64,000 nucleotides of DNA, taken from Jiangella aurantiaca. GTDB lineage: Bacteria > Actinomycetota > Actinomycetes > Jiangellales > Jiangellaceae. The translations under genes and the position numbers were made by a program. The notes under the pieces were generated by a model that had not been told where the DNA came from, made no database searches, and saw only the letters and a list, made by a program, of their open reading frames with translations. The stretch spans positions 1 through 64,000 of the forward strand of contig NZ_SMLB01000017.1 of assembly GCF_004349105.1 (NCBI RefSeq), given 5' to 3'. Position 1 is the stretch's first letter; every line of letters begins with the position of its first letter. This document shows positions 49,830 to 58,790 of the stretch, piece by piece.

Positions 49830-50816
49830 TCACACACTCACCGGACGGCGCGCGAGCCGCAGCTCGTGCGCGCCGTCGGGCCGGGTCGTCTCGAAGTAGA
49901 TCCACCACTCGCCGTCGATGACGTGCGCGTCCACGTACCGCACCGATCCGGTGGCGTGCGGCACGACGGTCCACGGGCCCTCCGGGGTGAGCCGCCGCCA
50001 CGTGAACAGGTCGGACGACACGGCCAGCCCGGTGCGCTCCTCGTAGTTCTCCAGGTGGCTGGCCGAGCCGTCGTAGAAGCCCAGGTAGCCGCCGCCCTCG
50101 AGCGCGACCACGGAGTTCACCCGGGCCTGGTAGCGGTCCCAGCCGTCGCCGACGCCCAGGGCCTCGCCGTGCCAGGTGAACTCCCGCCCGTTCACGCTCG
50201 TGGCCAGCCCGGTGGGATGCGTCGTCGCCCCGACGTTGTAGATGTCGGCCGTCGCGTGGGCCGACGCCGCCCGCGCCGGCTCGGCGAACGGCTCCGCGTA
50301 ACTGGCGAGGAGATACGTGACCGGTCCGCGCCGCAGCACGTAGGGGTCCTTGACGCCCTCCGTACCGGTCGACGCGGCCGTCAGCACCTCCTTGCGCGAC
50401 GCCACGTCGAACCGGTCGACCTCGTCGGCCTCGATGACGTCGATGCGCCAGCGGTTGTCGGCCGGATCCACGTAGCTGATGTAGAGCTGGTAGCCGTCCT
50501 CGACCGGGATGACGCTGAACCGCTCCATGGACGGCGAATCGAGTTCGGCCTTGTTGACCGACCACACGTCGCTGAACCTGACGCCGTCGTCGCTGACCGC
50601 GACCGCACAGCGGTAGCCCCGGTCGCCCCCGGCGTGCTCGCGAGGGCGGCGCTGACGATAGGTCATCACGAACCGGTTCTTCCCGGGCTCGTGCAGCACC
50701 GCCGCGCAGCCGATCCAGTAGCCGGCCTCGGTGGCCTCGGGGCTGAGCACCACGGTGGAGTCCAGGGGATCCAGGTGGCGCACCGGGAGGTCGATGCGGG
50801 CCGTCGGAGTAGACAT
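49830..50816 (-). CDS. Five-bladed beta-propeller glycosidase-like protein (GH43/GH130-related)
   Basis: 328 residues, no signal peptide, all beta. Repeated propeller strands (FVMTYRQRRPREHAGGDRGY, RCAVAVSDDGVRFSDVW, EGVKDPYVLRRGPVTYLLAS, RRLTPEGPWTVVPHATGSVR) resemble GH43, GH117 or GH130-type proteins, where KDPYV is a conserved catalytic-site block. It probably cleaves or phosphorolyses the imported glycoside in the cytoplasm; the exact family cannot be fixed without a search. AAGGAGA precedes the ATG. It starts the block directly after the upstream ROK regulator (31-base gap). Confidence 0.75.
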   Translation of the reverse strand: MSTPTARIDLPVRHLDPLDSTVVLSPEATEAGYWIGCAAVLHEPGKNRFVMTYRQRRPREHAGGDRGYRCAVAVSDDGVRFSDVWSVNKAELDSPSMERFSVIPVEDGYQLYISYVDPADNRWRIDVIEADEVDRFDVASRKEVLTAASTGTEGVKDPYVLRRGPVTYLLASYAEPFAEPARAASAHATADIYNVGATTHPTGLATSVNGREFTWHGEALGVGDGWDRYQARVNSVVALEGGGYLGFYDGSASHLENYEERTGLAVSSDLFTWRRLTPEGPWTVVPHATGSVRYVDAHVIDGEWWIYFETTRPDGAHELRLARRPVSV

Positions 50817-50847
50817 GCGGTCTCCTTGTGTTCGATGGTTCGGCTGT

Positions 50848-52020
50848 TCAGGAGTAGACGAATCGGTCGAGCGCGGTCGTGGCCGCACCCGTCACTCCGG
50901 CGTCGGGCCCCAGGCTGGACCGAGCGATCCGTACCGCCGGCCGGATGATGGGAAAGACGGCTTCTCGAGTGGCTCGCGTGAGCCGGTCGAGAAGCCGGTC
51001 GGACAGGAACTCCAAGGCGCCCCCCAGCAGGACGATCTCCGGGGTCAGGAGATTGACCAGCGCGGACAGCGCCGTGGCGAGCTTCACGATGAGATCGTCC
51101 AGCGCCGCCGCGGCCGACCGGTCGTTCCTCGCCGCCTGGATGAGGACGGCCAGCGGCTCCCCGCCGGCGACTGGGAGACCGAGCCGCCCCAGGAGCAGGT
51201 GAAGGGCTCGCTCGGAGACCTCCGTCTCCAGGCAGCCGACCCCGCCGCACAGGCAGCGCCGGCCACCCTCGGTGACCCGGACGTGCCCGAGCTCCACGGC
51301 ACCGTGCACGCCACCGACGAACCCCTGGCCCGCCACGACGAGGCCGGTCCCGACGCCCGTACGGAGGTGGACGAACCCCACACTGCCGGCACCCCGCGCC
51401 ATCCCGAACCGGACCTCGGCCAGAGCCATCGCCCGGACGTTGTGCTCGACGACGACCGGAATCCCGAGGTCGCGCTCCAGGATGTCGGCGATCGGGACGT
51501 GCTCCCACCGCAGGTTGATCTGGATGGCCAGCGTCCGGTGGTCAGCGTCGACCGGTCCGGCGACGGCCACTCCGACGCCGAGCACGCGCTCGCGCCGCAT
51601 CCCGGCGCCCGAGATCAGGCCGAGCGCGGCCCGGCCGGCTCGGGCCACGATGTCCGCCGCTCGTGCGGCGAGGTCGAACGAGAATCCCGTGCGGCGGACC
51701 CGGCACTGACCGACCAGGTTCGCGATGCCGACGCGGACCCGCCCGACACCGATGTGGACGCCGACGACCCAGTACGAGTCGACGGCGATCGCCACCTCGA
51801 TCCCACGCCTGCCCATCCCCGCCCGGCTGACGCTGCCACCCTCGATGAGCAAACCGGCATCGACCAGCTGAGCGACGATCCGCGAGACCGTCGTCGGCGA
51901 GAGCGACAGCCTGCGCGCGACCTCGATGCGCGTACAGGCGCCCTCATCGCGCAGCAGCGACAGGAGGCGGCCGTACCGGCCGCTCCAGACCGCCGTCGAC
52001 ACGAGGGCTTCGTTGCTCAC
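50848..52020 (-). CDS. ROK-family transcriptional regulator, upstream copy
   Basis: 390 residues. A winged helix (ACTRIEVARRLSLSPTTVSR) plus the ROK domain (GVAVAGPVDADHRTLAIQIN, zinc site CLCGGVGCLE, VELGHVRV). It is paralogous to the regulator at 44831 over its whole length. It is divergent from the secreted sugar dehydrogenase gene and heads the importer/glycosidase block, so it can control both directions from the 202-base intergenic region. The GTG at 52020 is preferred: residues upstream of it lack homology and overlap the promoter. Confidence 0.88.
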   Translation of the reverse strand: MSNEALVSTAVWSGRYGRLLSLLRDEGACTRIEVARRLSLSPTTVSRIVAQLVDAGLLIEGGSVSRAGMGRRGIEVAIAVDSYWVVGVHIGVGRVRVGIANLVGQCRVRRTGFSFDLAARAADIVARAGRAALGLISGAGMRRERVLGVGVAVAGPVDADHRTLAIQINLRWEHVPIADILERDLGIPVVVEHNVRAMALAEVRFGMARGAGSVGFVHLRTGVGTGLVVAGQGFVGGVHGAVELGHVRVTEGGRRCLCGGVGCLETEVSERALHLLLGRLGLPVAGGEPLAVLIQAARNDRSAAAALDDLIVKLATALSALVNLLTPEIVLLGGALEFLSDRLLDRLTRATREAVFPIIRPAVRIARSSLGPDAGVTGAATTALDRFVYS

Positions 52021-52027
52021 ATGGAAA

Positions 52028-52056
52028 AAATGGCATGCGATTGGCTGCTGTGTCAA
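52028..52056 (-). promoter_or_regulatory. Candidate sigma-70-type promoter of the ROK/importer block
   Basis: On the minus strand a perfect TTGACA (52056-52051), a 17-base spacer and a poor -10 CCATTT (52033-52028). The transcript would start only a few bases before the GTG at 52020, implying a leaderless or near-leaderless message. Confidence 0.35.
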
Positions 52057-52136
52057 TGGCCTCAAAGCGGCGGATGGCCGCAGGTGGGTGCCCTATATCG
52101 GCGAATTGCCCGCCGCTCTGTGCCGAATCTGACCTC

Positions 52137-52165
52137 TTGCCGGTTGCGAGTTCGTCCCTTAGTTT
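52137..52165 (+). promoter_or_regulatory. Candidate sigma-70-type promoter of the secreted sugar dehydrogenase gene
   Basis: TTGCCG (52137-52142), a 17-base spacer and TAGTTT (52160-52165), about 58 bases before the ATG at 52223. It lies in the 202-base region shared with the divergent ROK gene, where an operator would be expected. Confidence 0.45.
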
Positions 52166-52222
52166 TCACCCTTGAGCAATGAAGCCCATCGGGTCCCGTG
52201 CGGACTCGGCGAGAGGAGCGAC

Positions 52223-54646
52223 ATGAGTCATCGCACCTTCCGAACCCGCTTACTGGCACTCGTGGCCAGCGCGGTGATCGCTCTCGTCGGCGCCGCCGCG
52301 CCGACGTCCGCACACGAAGAGGGCGAGCACGCCGAGCCCCCTCCGCAGACCGACTTCCAGAAGGTGTCGCTGGTCGCCGAGGTGACCCAGCCGATGCAGC
52401 TGACGGTGGCACCCGATGGCCGGGTGTTCTTCGTCGAGCGCACCGGTGGTCTGCGGATCTGGAAGCCGGACACGGGCACCACGGTCACGGCCGGAGCCCT
52501 CAACGTCGACACCAGGGGCGAGAGCGGACTCCAGGGCCTCGCGCTCGACCCTGACTTCGAGAGCAACGGCTGGATCTACCTCTACTACTCCTCGATCGAG
52601 GAGCCGGAGAAGCGGCTCTCACGCTTCCGCATCGTCGGCGACACCCTGGATCTGTCCAGTGAGGTCGAACTCCTGAGCGTTCCGACCACCTACCCGCCGC
52701 GGCCCTCGCACGTGGGCGGGTCGATCGAGTTCGGAGCCGACGGCAACCTGTACCTGTCCACCGGCGACGACACCCAGCCCTACGAGTCGTCGGGCTACTC
52801 CCCCATCGACGAGCGGCCGGGCCGAGAGGAGTTCGACGCCCAGCGATCGTCGGCCAACACCAATGACCTGCGCGGCAAGGTGCTGCGGATCACGCCGGCC
52901 GACACCGAAGCGGGCGGCTACACGATCCCCGAGGGCAACATGTTCGCGCCGGGCACAGCGCTGACCCGGCCCGAGATCTACGCGATGGGTTTCCGCAACC
53001 CGTTCCGGATCTCCATCCACCCCGAGACCGGCGCCATCCTGCTGGCCGACTACGGCCCCGACGCCCGCGCGGCCGACCCGGAGCGCGGCCCGGAGGGCTA
53101 CGTGGAATGGCAGGTCGTGGACGAGCCCGGGTTCTACGGCTGGCCCTACTGCCACGGCCCGAACCTGGCCTACAACGACTACGACTTCGCCACGGGCGTG
53201 TCGGGCCCGAAGTTCGACTGCGCGAACCCCGTCAACGACTCCCCGAACAACAGCGGCCTCCAGGAGCTGACGCCGGTGATCGCTCCCGAGATCGCCTACT
53301 CGGCCAGTGCCCCCGACCCGGACTTCCCCGAGCTGGGCACCGGTGGTGCGCCCATGGCCGGGCCGGTCTACCAGTACGACCCCGACCTCGACTCGGACCG
53401 CAAGTTCCCCGAGTACTACGACGGCAGGGCGTTCTTCTACGAGTGGGGCAAGCACTTCCTCGCCGAGATCGAGCTGGACGAGAACGGCCGGCCGAGCCAC
53501 GCCACGGGCTTCCTGCCCGACACCATCTTCAACGCGCCCATGGACATGGTGTTCGGTCCCGACGGCGCCATGTATCTCGCGGAGTGGGGACGCGGGTTCG
53601 GGCGTAACAACCCCGACGACGGCATCTACCGCATCGAGCACGCACCGCCCGGCGAACGCGCTCCGAAGGCCGTCGCGACGGCCACCCCGACGAACGGCAG
53701 GGCGCCGCTGACGGTCAGCTTCTCCAGCACCGGTTCCGCCGACACCGACGAAGGCCAGACGATCAGCTACCACTGGGACTTCGGCGACGGTGCCAGCTCC
53801 GACGAGCCGAGCCCGACGCACACCTACACGACGAAGGGCGACTACGACGCCACCCTCACCGTGACCGACGACACCGGCCGCACCGGCGTGACCAGCATCG
53901 CCGTGAGCGTCGGCAACACGGCGCCGAGCGTGCAGCTCCTGCTGCCACCCGACGGAGGCTTCGTCGACGCCGGCGACACGATCAGGTACCGCGTCGCGGT
54001 ACAGGACCGGGAGGACGGCCGGATCGACTGTGAGAACGTCGTGGTCCAGCCGGCGATCGGCCACGACACGCACGGTCACCCGCTCGAGGAGCTGTTCGGC
54101 TGCTCCGGCACCTTCACCACATCGGCGGCGGGGCACGGCGACGACGCCAACATGTTCTACGTCATCACGGCGACGTACACCGATCAGGGTGCCGACGGCG
54201 TCGCGCCGCTCACGGGCACGACCACCGTCATGCTGCAGCCCAAACACCGCCAGGCCGAGCACCGCAGCACGCAGTCCGGGACGTCGGAACAGCGCAGCGA
54301 CGCCTACGCCGAAGGAGCCTACCGCGTCGCCGGAATCTCGACGGGCGACTGGATCGCCTTCGAGCGGATGAACCTGCGCGGCATCAACTCCATCAGTTAC
54401 CGGGTCGCCGGCACCACCACCGGCACCATCGAACTCCGGGCCGACTCCCCCGACGGCGAGCTCCTCGCCTCCACACCGATCCAGAGCACCGGCAGCACCG
54501 ACGCCTACGTCGACACCGTCCCGGCGCCGGTCACGGATCCCGGCGGCACGCGCACGCTCTACGTGGTCTTCCGGACCGACCAGAACAACGGCTACAACGT
54601 CGACGCCATCGACTTCCACGGCCGCGGCGTCGCCGCCGGCCGCTAG
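52223..54646 (+). CDS. Secreted PQQ-dependent sugar dehydrogenase-like protein with PKD and CBM6-like domains
   Basis: 807 residues. There is a signal peptide (to about residue 32), then a GSDH/sorbosone dehydrogenase-type six-bladed propeller (about 40-475: GLQGLALDPDFESNGWIYLY, LRGKVLRITP, YAMGFRNPFRISIHPETGAI). A PKD domain follows (about 478-565; YHWDFGDGASSDEPSPTHTY), a linker domain, and a C-terminal CBM6-like carbohydrate-binding domain (about 690-800). No haem CxxCH motif is present. It probably oxidises a polysaccharide-bound or free sugar outside the cell; PQQ dependence is assumed from the fold. GAGAGGAG precedes the ATG. The secreted isomerase-like gene follows 61 bases later. Confidence 0.82.
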   Translation: MSHRTFRTRLLALVASAVIALVGAAAPTSAHEEGEHAEPPPQTDFQKVSLVAEVTQPMQLTVAPDGRVFFVERTGGLRIWKPDTGTTVTAGALNVDTRGESGLQGLALDPDFESNGWIYLYYSSIEEPEKRLSRFRIVGDTLDLSSEVELLSVPTTYPPRPSHVGGSIEFGADGNLYLSTGDDTQPYESSGYSPIDERPGREEFDAQRSSANTNDLRGKVLRITPADTEAGGYTIPEGNMFAPGTALTRPEIYAMGFRNPFRISIHPETGAILLADYGPDARAADPERGPEGYVEWQVVDEPGFYGWPYCHGPNLAYNDYDFATGVSGPKFDCANPVNDSPNNSGLQELTPVIAPEIAYSASAPDPDFPELGTGGAPMAGPVYQYDPDLDSDRKFPEYYDGRAFFYEWGKHFLAEIELDENGRPSHATGFLPDTIFNAPMDMVFGPDGAMYLAEWGRGFGRNNPDDGIYRIEHAPPGERAPKAVATATPTNGRAPLTVSFSSTGSADTDEGQTISYHWDFGDGASSDEPSPTHTYTTKGDYDATLTVTDDTGRTGVTSIAVSVGNTAPSVQLLLPPDGGFVDAGDTIRYRVAVQDREDGRIDCENVVVQPAIGHDTHGHPLEELFGCSGTFTTSAAGHGDDANMFYVITATYTDQGADGVAPLTGTTTVMLQPKHRQAEHRSTQSGTSEQRSDAYAEGAYRVAGISTGDWIAFERMNLRGINSISYRVAGTTTGTIELRADSPDGELLASTPIQSTGSTDAYVDTVPAPVTDPGGTRTLYVVFRTDQNNGYNVDAIDFHGRGVAAGR

Positions 54647-54707
54647 CCGCCGGAACGACAAGCTCTCCCGGCACCCCTTCACCCACCCGACCAGGAGGTC
54701 GACAGTC

Positions 54708-55622
54708 ATGACCGCATTCCTTCGCCGCCGGCGGCTCGCCCACGCCGTCACCGCGGCCATCGCCGCGCTCGCCTTGTCCTCCAGCGCGGTTGCGACGTCG
54801 TCGGCGTCCCCCTCCGCCGACTGCTCCGGCGTTCGAGTACCCACCCCGGCCATCGGGTTCCAGCTCTACGGCGCTCGCGAGTGGATCGCCGACGTCGGTC
54901 TCGAGGAGGTGCTCGCCACGCTGGCAGAGATCGGCTACCAGGAGGTCCAGCCCTACGCCGGCTCATACAGCCTGCCGGCCGAGGAGTTCGAGGCGCTGCT
55001 ACGGAAGTACGGGCTCAAGGCGTCGAGCGGGCAGTACCGCTACACCGACGCCAACTTCGCCGACTTCCTGAAGTACGCTAAGGCCATCGGCCACCGATTC
55101 GTCGGCTCCGGTGGCTTCGGCCAGCCGGGCATCGGCAGCTACGAGGACACGCTCGCCACCGCGGCGCAGATGAACCGGCTCGGCGAGCTGTCGATGCGAA
55201 ACGGGACCGGCCGGCTGTTCGGGCACAACCATGCCGCGGAGTTCCAGACCACGTACCCCGACCCCGTGACCGGTGAGCTGAAGACCGCCTGGCAGATCCT
55301 GGTCGAGAACACCGACCCCCGCTGGGTGACCTTCGAGGTCGACGTCTTCTGGTCCGAGACCGCCGGTGTCGACACCGCGGCACTCATCGAGCGGTACGGG
55401 GACCGCATCGAGCTGCTGCACATCAAGGACGGCGCCATCGGCACCGGGACGTCGGGGCAGACCAGCGTCGGCGAGGGGACCATCGACTGGGGCCCGATCC
55501 TGGAGGCGGCCAAGGGGCGGGTGCGCTACTACGTGGTCGAAGCCGACAGGGTCGACTGGCCCGAGGGTCCGGCCGTCTTCGCCGAAGAGAGCTTCGACTT
55601 CCTCAGCTGCTCCGGCCGCTGA
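54708..55622 (+). CDS. Secreted sugar phosphate isomerase/epimerase-like TIM-barrel protein
   Basis: 304 residues. The signal peptide has several N-terminal Arg residues (FLRRRRLAHAVTAAIAALAL). The remainder is an AP-endonuclease-2/xylose-isomerase-like barrel: AIGFQLYGAREWIADVGLEE, GHNHAAEFQ, VTFEVDVFWSETAGVD and ELLHIKDGA supply His, Glu, Asp and Lys metal-site candidates. Cytoplasmic members isomerise or epimerise sugars; exported ones are found with keto-sugar pathways. AGGAGGT lies 8 bases before the ATG. Together with the upstream dehydrogenase it forms an extracellular oxidation/isomerisation pair. Confidence 0.8.
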   Translation: MTAFLRRRRLAHAVTAAIAALALSSSAVATSSASPSADCSGVRVPTPAIGFQLYGAREWIADVGLEEVLATLAEIGYQEVQPYAGSYSLPAEEFEALLRKYGLKASSGQYRYTDANFADFLKYAKAIGHRFVGSGGFGQPGIGSYEDTLATAAQMNRLGELSMRNGTGRLFGHNHAAEFQTTYPDPVTGELKTAWQILVENTDPRWVTFEVDVFWSETAGVDTAALIERYGDRIELLHIKDGAIGTGTSGQTSVGEGTIDWGPILEAAKGRVRYYVVEADRVDWPEGPAVFAEESFDFLSCSGR

Positions 55623-55623
55623 G

Positions 55624-55661
55624 CCAGCCGTCGCGTGGCCGCGGCGTGCGGCGCCGGCTGG
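55624..55661. terminator. Possible terminator between convergent genes
   Basis: CCAGCCG at 55624-55630 pairs with CGGCTGG at 55655-55661, with a GC-rich centre. It follows the isomerase stop by two bases and lies between convergent genes. Confidence 0.4.
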
Positions 55662-55702
55662 GAGATCGACATTGTGCAGAAGACCAGTGCGGCTGGGCCG
55701 AC

Positions 55703-56395
55703 CTAGCCCAGGACGTTGACCGCACGCGCGATCACCAAGCCCAGCGTGACGAGGGACAGCAGTGCCTGGACCGTCATGGCGAGCTTGACCCGCGGCGTGA
55801 GGGGCATGGTGTCGGTGGGGCTGAAGGCGGTCGAGTTGGTGAAGCTGACGTACAAATAGTCCATGAAAGACGGCGACCATGCAGGGTCGTCCGGCCGGTC
55901 CATGGTCATCTGCGGGAACAGCAGATCGGCGCGGCCGGAGGTCAAGGTACTCCGGGCATGCGGACCGCCGCGGTCCAGCTCCCAGAACACCAGACCGAAG
56001 AGGACGACGTTCGTCAGCCACACGCCGGCCGCGGCGTAGACGAGCTCCCGGCCGGTGGACACGTCGCCGACCAGCAGCTGGTGGACGACGCTGACAAGCG
56101 ACAGCGCGTTCGTGGCGCCGATGACGGCGATCAGCACCAGCGACAGCGCGCGTGCGTCCCGCGACTTCCGGGTCAGCCGGCGCGGGTTCGCCGCGAGCAG
56201 GGCGGCGAGAAGTGCGAGCTCCAGCGCAGGCAACGCCCACCGCGGCCCGGTGGTGAGCCGCTCCGGGAGAACGGACGTCACCAAGGCGGCGACCAGGACG
56301 GCGGCGCCCGCGCCCCATCTCGACTCACCAATGGCGGCCGCTGCGCTCGCCGCGCCGGGTGCGTTTCCTGGATCGTTCGGCGGCTGTCCGGACAT
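55703..56395 (-). CDS. Integral membrane protein with ion-channel-like ending (DUF1345-like)
   Basis: 230 residues, four to five helices. After a polar N terminus there are helices near 30-50, 55-70, 85-110 and 120-150. A conserved segment follows (SFMDYLYVSFTNSTAFSPTD, then TMPLTPRVKLAMTVQALLSL) resembling a pore-helix plus final helix of two-TM channel-like proteins. Function unknown. The ATG at 56395 was chosen because the 15 residues further upstream are unlike a membrane-protein start. Monocistronic. Confidence 0.68.
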   Translation of the reverse strand: MSGQPPNDPGNAPGAASAAAAIGESRWGAGAAVLVAALVTSVLPERLTTGPRWALPALELALLAALLAANPRRLTRKSRDARALSLVLIAVIGATNALSLVSVVHQLLVGDVSTGRELVYAAAGVWLTNVVLFGLVFWELDRGGPHARSTLTSGRADLLFPQMTMDRPDDPAWSPSFMDYLYVSFTNSTAFSPTDTMPLTPRVKLAMTVQALLSLVTLGLVIARAVNVLG

Positions 56396-56538
56396 GGAGA
56401 CATGGTGCACCCGCCACGGATGAGAACCGGGTGAGAGCACGCCCGAGCGAGCACGCTCGACGGTCGGCGGCGCTCATCGGCCTGACCGCCGACGACCGTT
56501 GTTCCCGGGCATCAGCCCCTGTCGTCACCCTTCCCGCG

Positions 56539-56612
56539 GACACCTCACCCGTCCGAAGGCCGCATGCCGTGCCTACGGGTCCCCGTCATGGCCCTCACGC
56601 GGGTGAGGTGTC
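56539..56612. repeat. Intergenic inverted repeat, 13-bp arms
   Basis: GACACCTCACCCG at 56539-56551 is perfectly complementary to CGGGTGAGGTGTC at 56600-56612, separated by 48 bases. It fills much of the 303-base gap 56396-56698, which otherwise shows nothing. It may be a dispersed palindrome or an operator upstream of the divergent or neighbouring genes. Confidence 0.5.
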
Positions 56613-56698
56613 ATCCGGGCGCGTGCCGACGATGCCGGGCTGGCTGGGCGGCCGGAGCCCCCCGATGACACCCGGAGCAGCAGAAGAGCCGCAAGGGA

Positions 56699-58756
56699 TC
56701 AGCGGGACCGGGCGACAGACCGGTAGTACCCGCGGGCCTGCTCGATGACCGCGGCCAGGTCCTCCCTATGCGCCGGCTCGTGGAAGACGCCGTGGTCGGC
56801 GACCAGCTTCTCCAGCCGCGCGAGCCACTCAAGGCACCAGCGGGCGTGGTCCGGGCGCGCCACCCGCTCCCCCGCGACGTCGACGTGGACCGGACTGGTG
56901 TGCGCCATGGCACGGTCGGCGAGGACCTCGGCATGCCCGCCGCCGTCGGCTACCGCCACCACGAACGTCGGTTCGGTCACGGCCAGCGTCGCCGCCAGCT
57001 CGGCCTCGCCATCGGTCGCGGCCGCCTCGGCGAGCACGCCGTCGGCGGTGTAGACGCGCAGCCGCTCCGCCCCCGGGCCGCGCACGTGTGCCCGGACCCG
57101 CAGCGTCGTCCCCGGCGCGACGTCGAGACGGCGGCCCGGCCCGTGGCCGTCCACGGTGAGCTCCAGCCACGGCCCGTTCGTCGCCACAGTCCGGCGGGCC
57201 CGGATCGCCTCCTTGAGGCCCTCGGTGCTGAGCGGCCCGTCCAGCCGGGCGTACATGCGGGCCCAGCCCGGCGGGTTGCCGAACGTCGCGGACCGGCTGA
57301 CGGACAGCATGCTGTCCGAGCCAACGGTGGCCGCCAGCGGGATGCCGGCGCCGAGCAGGTGCCGGTACACCACGCCGGCCGCCCAGTCGTCGAGATTGGA
57401 CACCACGTCCATGCCGTCGACCAGCCCGAGCGCGGCGTCGGCGACGAGCTCACGGCACTCGACCGACCGCGACAGCTCGAAGACGACGTCCGGCGGCGCG
57501 TCGTCGTCGAGCGGCGACTGCACCGGGTGGCAGTAGGCGGTGACGGCGTCCAGGCCACGGAAGTGCTCGAGCGCCACGCTGTTCGGCGGCCAGTCCTCGT
57601 CGGCGTCGCTGCCGGCGTGGCCGCTGTGGAAGTGCCGCGGCGCCGCGGCCGGGCCGGTGGCGTGGAAGTGCCCGAGCAGGTCGTTGCGGTACTCCACGCC
57701 CATCCGGGCCACCATGTCCGCCGTCGACCACGGCAGGTCCTCGCCCGGCCAGGCCTCCAGCGCCTCGCGGTCGTAGATCAGCGAGCTGGCCTCGTTCGCC
57801 GCGACGAGGTTCATGAAGTGCAGGCCCTCGCCGCACTGCATGAGCGCGGCGTCGGCGGGGCCGATGACGAGGTCGCACCCGTAGTTCATGTGCACGTGCA
57901 GGTCGGCGCCGTACCAGCCGTCGGCGGCGGGGTCGATCCACTGCTCCGGCTCCAGCTCCACCTCGACGGTGTCGCCCGGCGCCGCGCTGACCGTCGTCAG
58001 GGCCGGCCGGTACTCCAGGCCGCGAGTGGCCCGCACCAGCAGCGGGACGTCCGCGGGCACGTCCACGGTCACATCGTCGCCGTGGAAGAACGGCCGGTCG
58101 TGGTAGTCGAACTTGCGCGGCAGCCCGGCGGGGAACCGGCCGGTGCCGCGGTCGTCGACGACCGACCAGCGCACTGTGCGGCGCGAGCGCAGCCGCAGCC
58201 GCGCCGGGTCCGCGGGCGTCACCAGCCGCAGCGAGTGCGTCACGCCGGCGACGCTCACCGCGACGTCGCCGGCATCGGCCGTGAGCTCCAGCCGGACCAG
58301 CGCCGCACCGCCCGCCGGCACGTCGACCTCCACCTCGCCGACGCGGACCGGCAGCGCCGCCGGGCCGGCGGAGTCGACGAGCAGCGAGCGGCCGACGGCG
58401 TCGCCGCCCGGCAGCAGCCGGACCGGAGTGGCCGGATGCACCGTGACCGCGCCGTCGGCCCCGACGTGCACGACGGACAGCTCGGCGGGCCGGCCGTCGT
58501 CGGCGACGGCCCGCCGCACCCAGTCGGGGAACGCGGGCGAGTCGACCCAGCCGGGCTCGGACCAGAGGAGCGCCCAGAGCTCGCGGTGCCGGTGCTCGCC
58601 GAGGAACGGGCAGCGGCGCAGCACGATGCGGGTCCACACGTCGGTCCGGTCGCCCCACAACCCGTCTGGGTCCGCCCGGACCATGTCCTGGTAGCGCAGC
58701 AGCATCCCCGCGACGTCCGGCGGCAGCTCGAGCCCGCGCGGTGCCGTACAACACAT
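56699..58756 (-). CDS. CehA/McbA-family (PHP-like) metallohydrolase
   Basis: 685 residues, no signal peptide. An N-terminal beta-sandwich-like region (about 90-270) precedes the PHP/CehA domain with DLHVHMNYG (metal-binding HxH) near residue 290, AYCHPVQSPLD, NLDDW and GSDSM. A C-terminal beta domain and a helical tail follow. CehA-type enzymes hydrolyse carbamates or phosphoester-like bonds; the wider family is uncharacterised and often sits in carbohydrate loci. GGAGGCGGAG directly precedes the ATG. Only decayed genes lie upstream. Confidence 0.72.
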   Translation of the reverse strand: MCCTAPRGLELPPDVAGMLLRYQDMVRADPDGLWGDRTDVWTRIVLRRCPFLGEHRHRELWALLWSEPGWVDSPAFPDWVRRAVADDGRPAELSVVHVGADGAVTVHPATPVRLLPGGDAVGRSLLVDSAGPAALPVRVGEVEVDVPAGGAALVRLELTADAGDVAVSVAGVTHSLRLVTPADPARLRLRSRRTVRWSVVDDRGTGRFPAGLPRKFDYHDRPFFHGDDVTVDVPADVPLLVRATRGLEYRPALTTVSAAPGDTVEVELEPEQWIDPAADGWYGADLHVHMNYGCDLVIGPADAALMQCGEGLHFMNLVAANEASSLIYDREALEAWPGEDLPWSTADMVARMGVEYRNDLLGHFHATGPAAAPRHFHSGHAGSDADEDWPPNSVALEHFRGLDAVTAYCHPVQSPLDDDAPPDVVFELSRSVECRELVADAALGLVDGMDVVSNLDDWAAGVVYRHLLGAGIPLAATVGSDSMLSVSRSATFGNPPGWARMYARLDGPLSTEGLKEAIRARRTVATNGPWLELTVDGHGPGRRLDVAPGTTLRVRAHVRGPGAERLRVYTADGVLAEAAATDGEAELAATLAVTEPTFVVAVADGGGHAEVLADRAMAHTSPVHVDVAGERVARPDHARWCLEWLARLEKLVADHGVFHEPAHREDLAAVIEQARGYYRSVARSR

Positions 58757-58790
58757 CTCCGCCTCCGGATCCGCGCCCGCCCCGTGGGGC

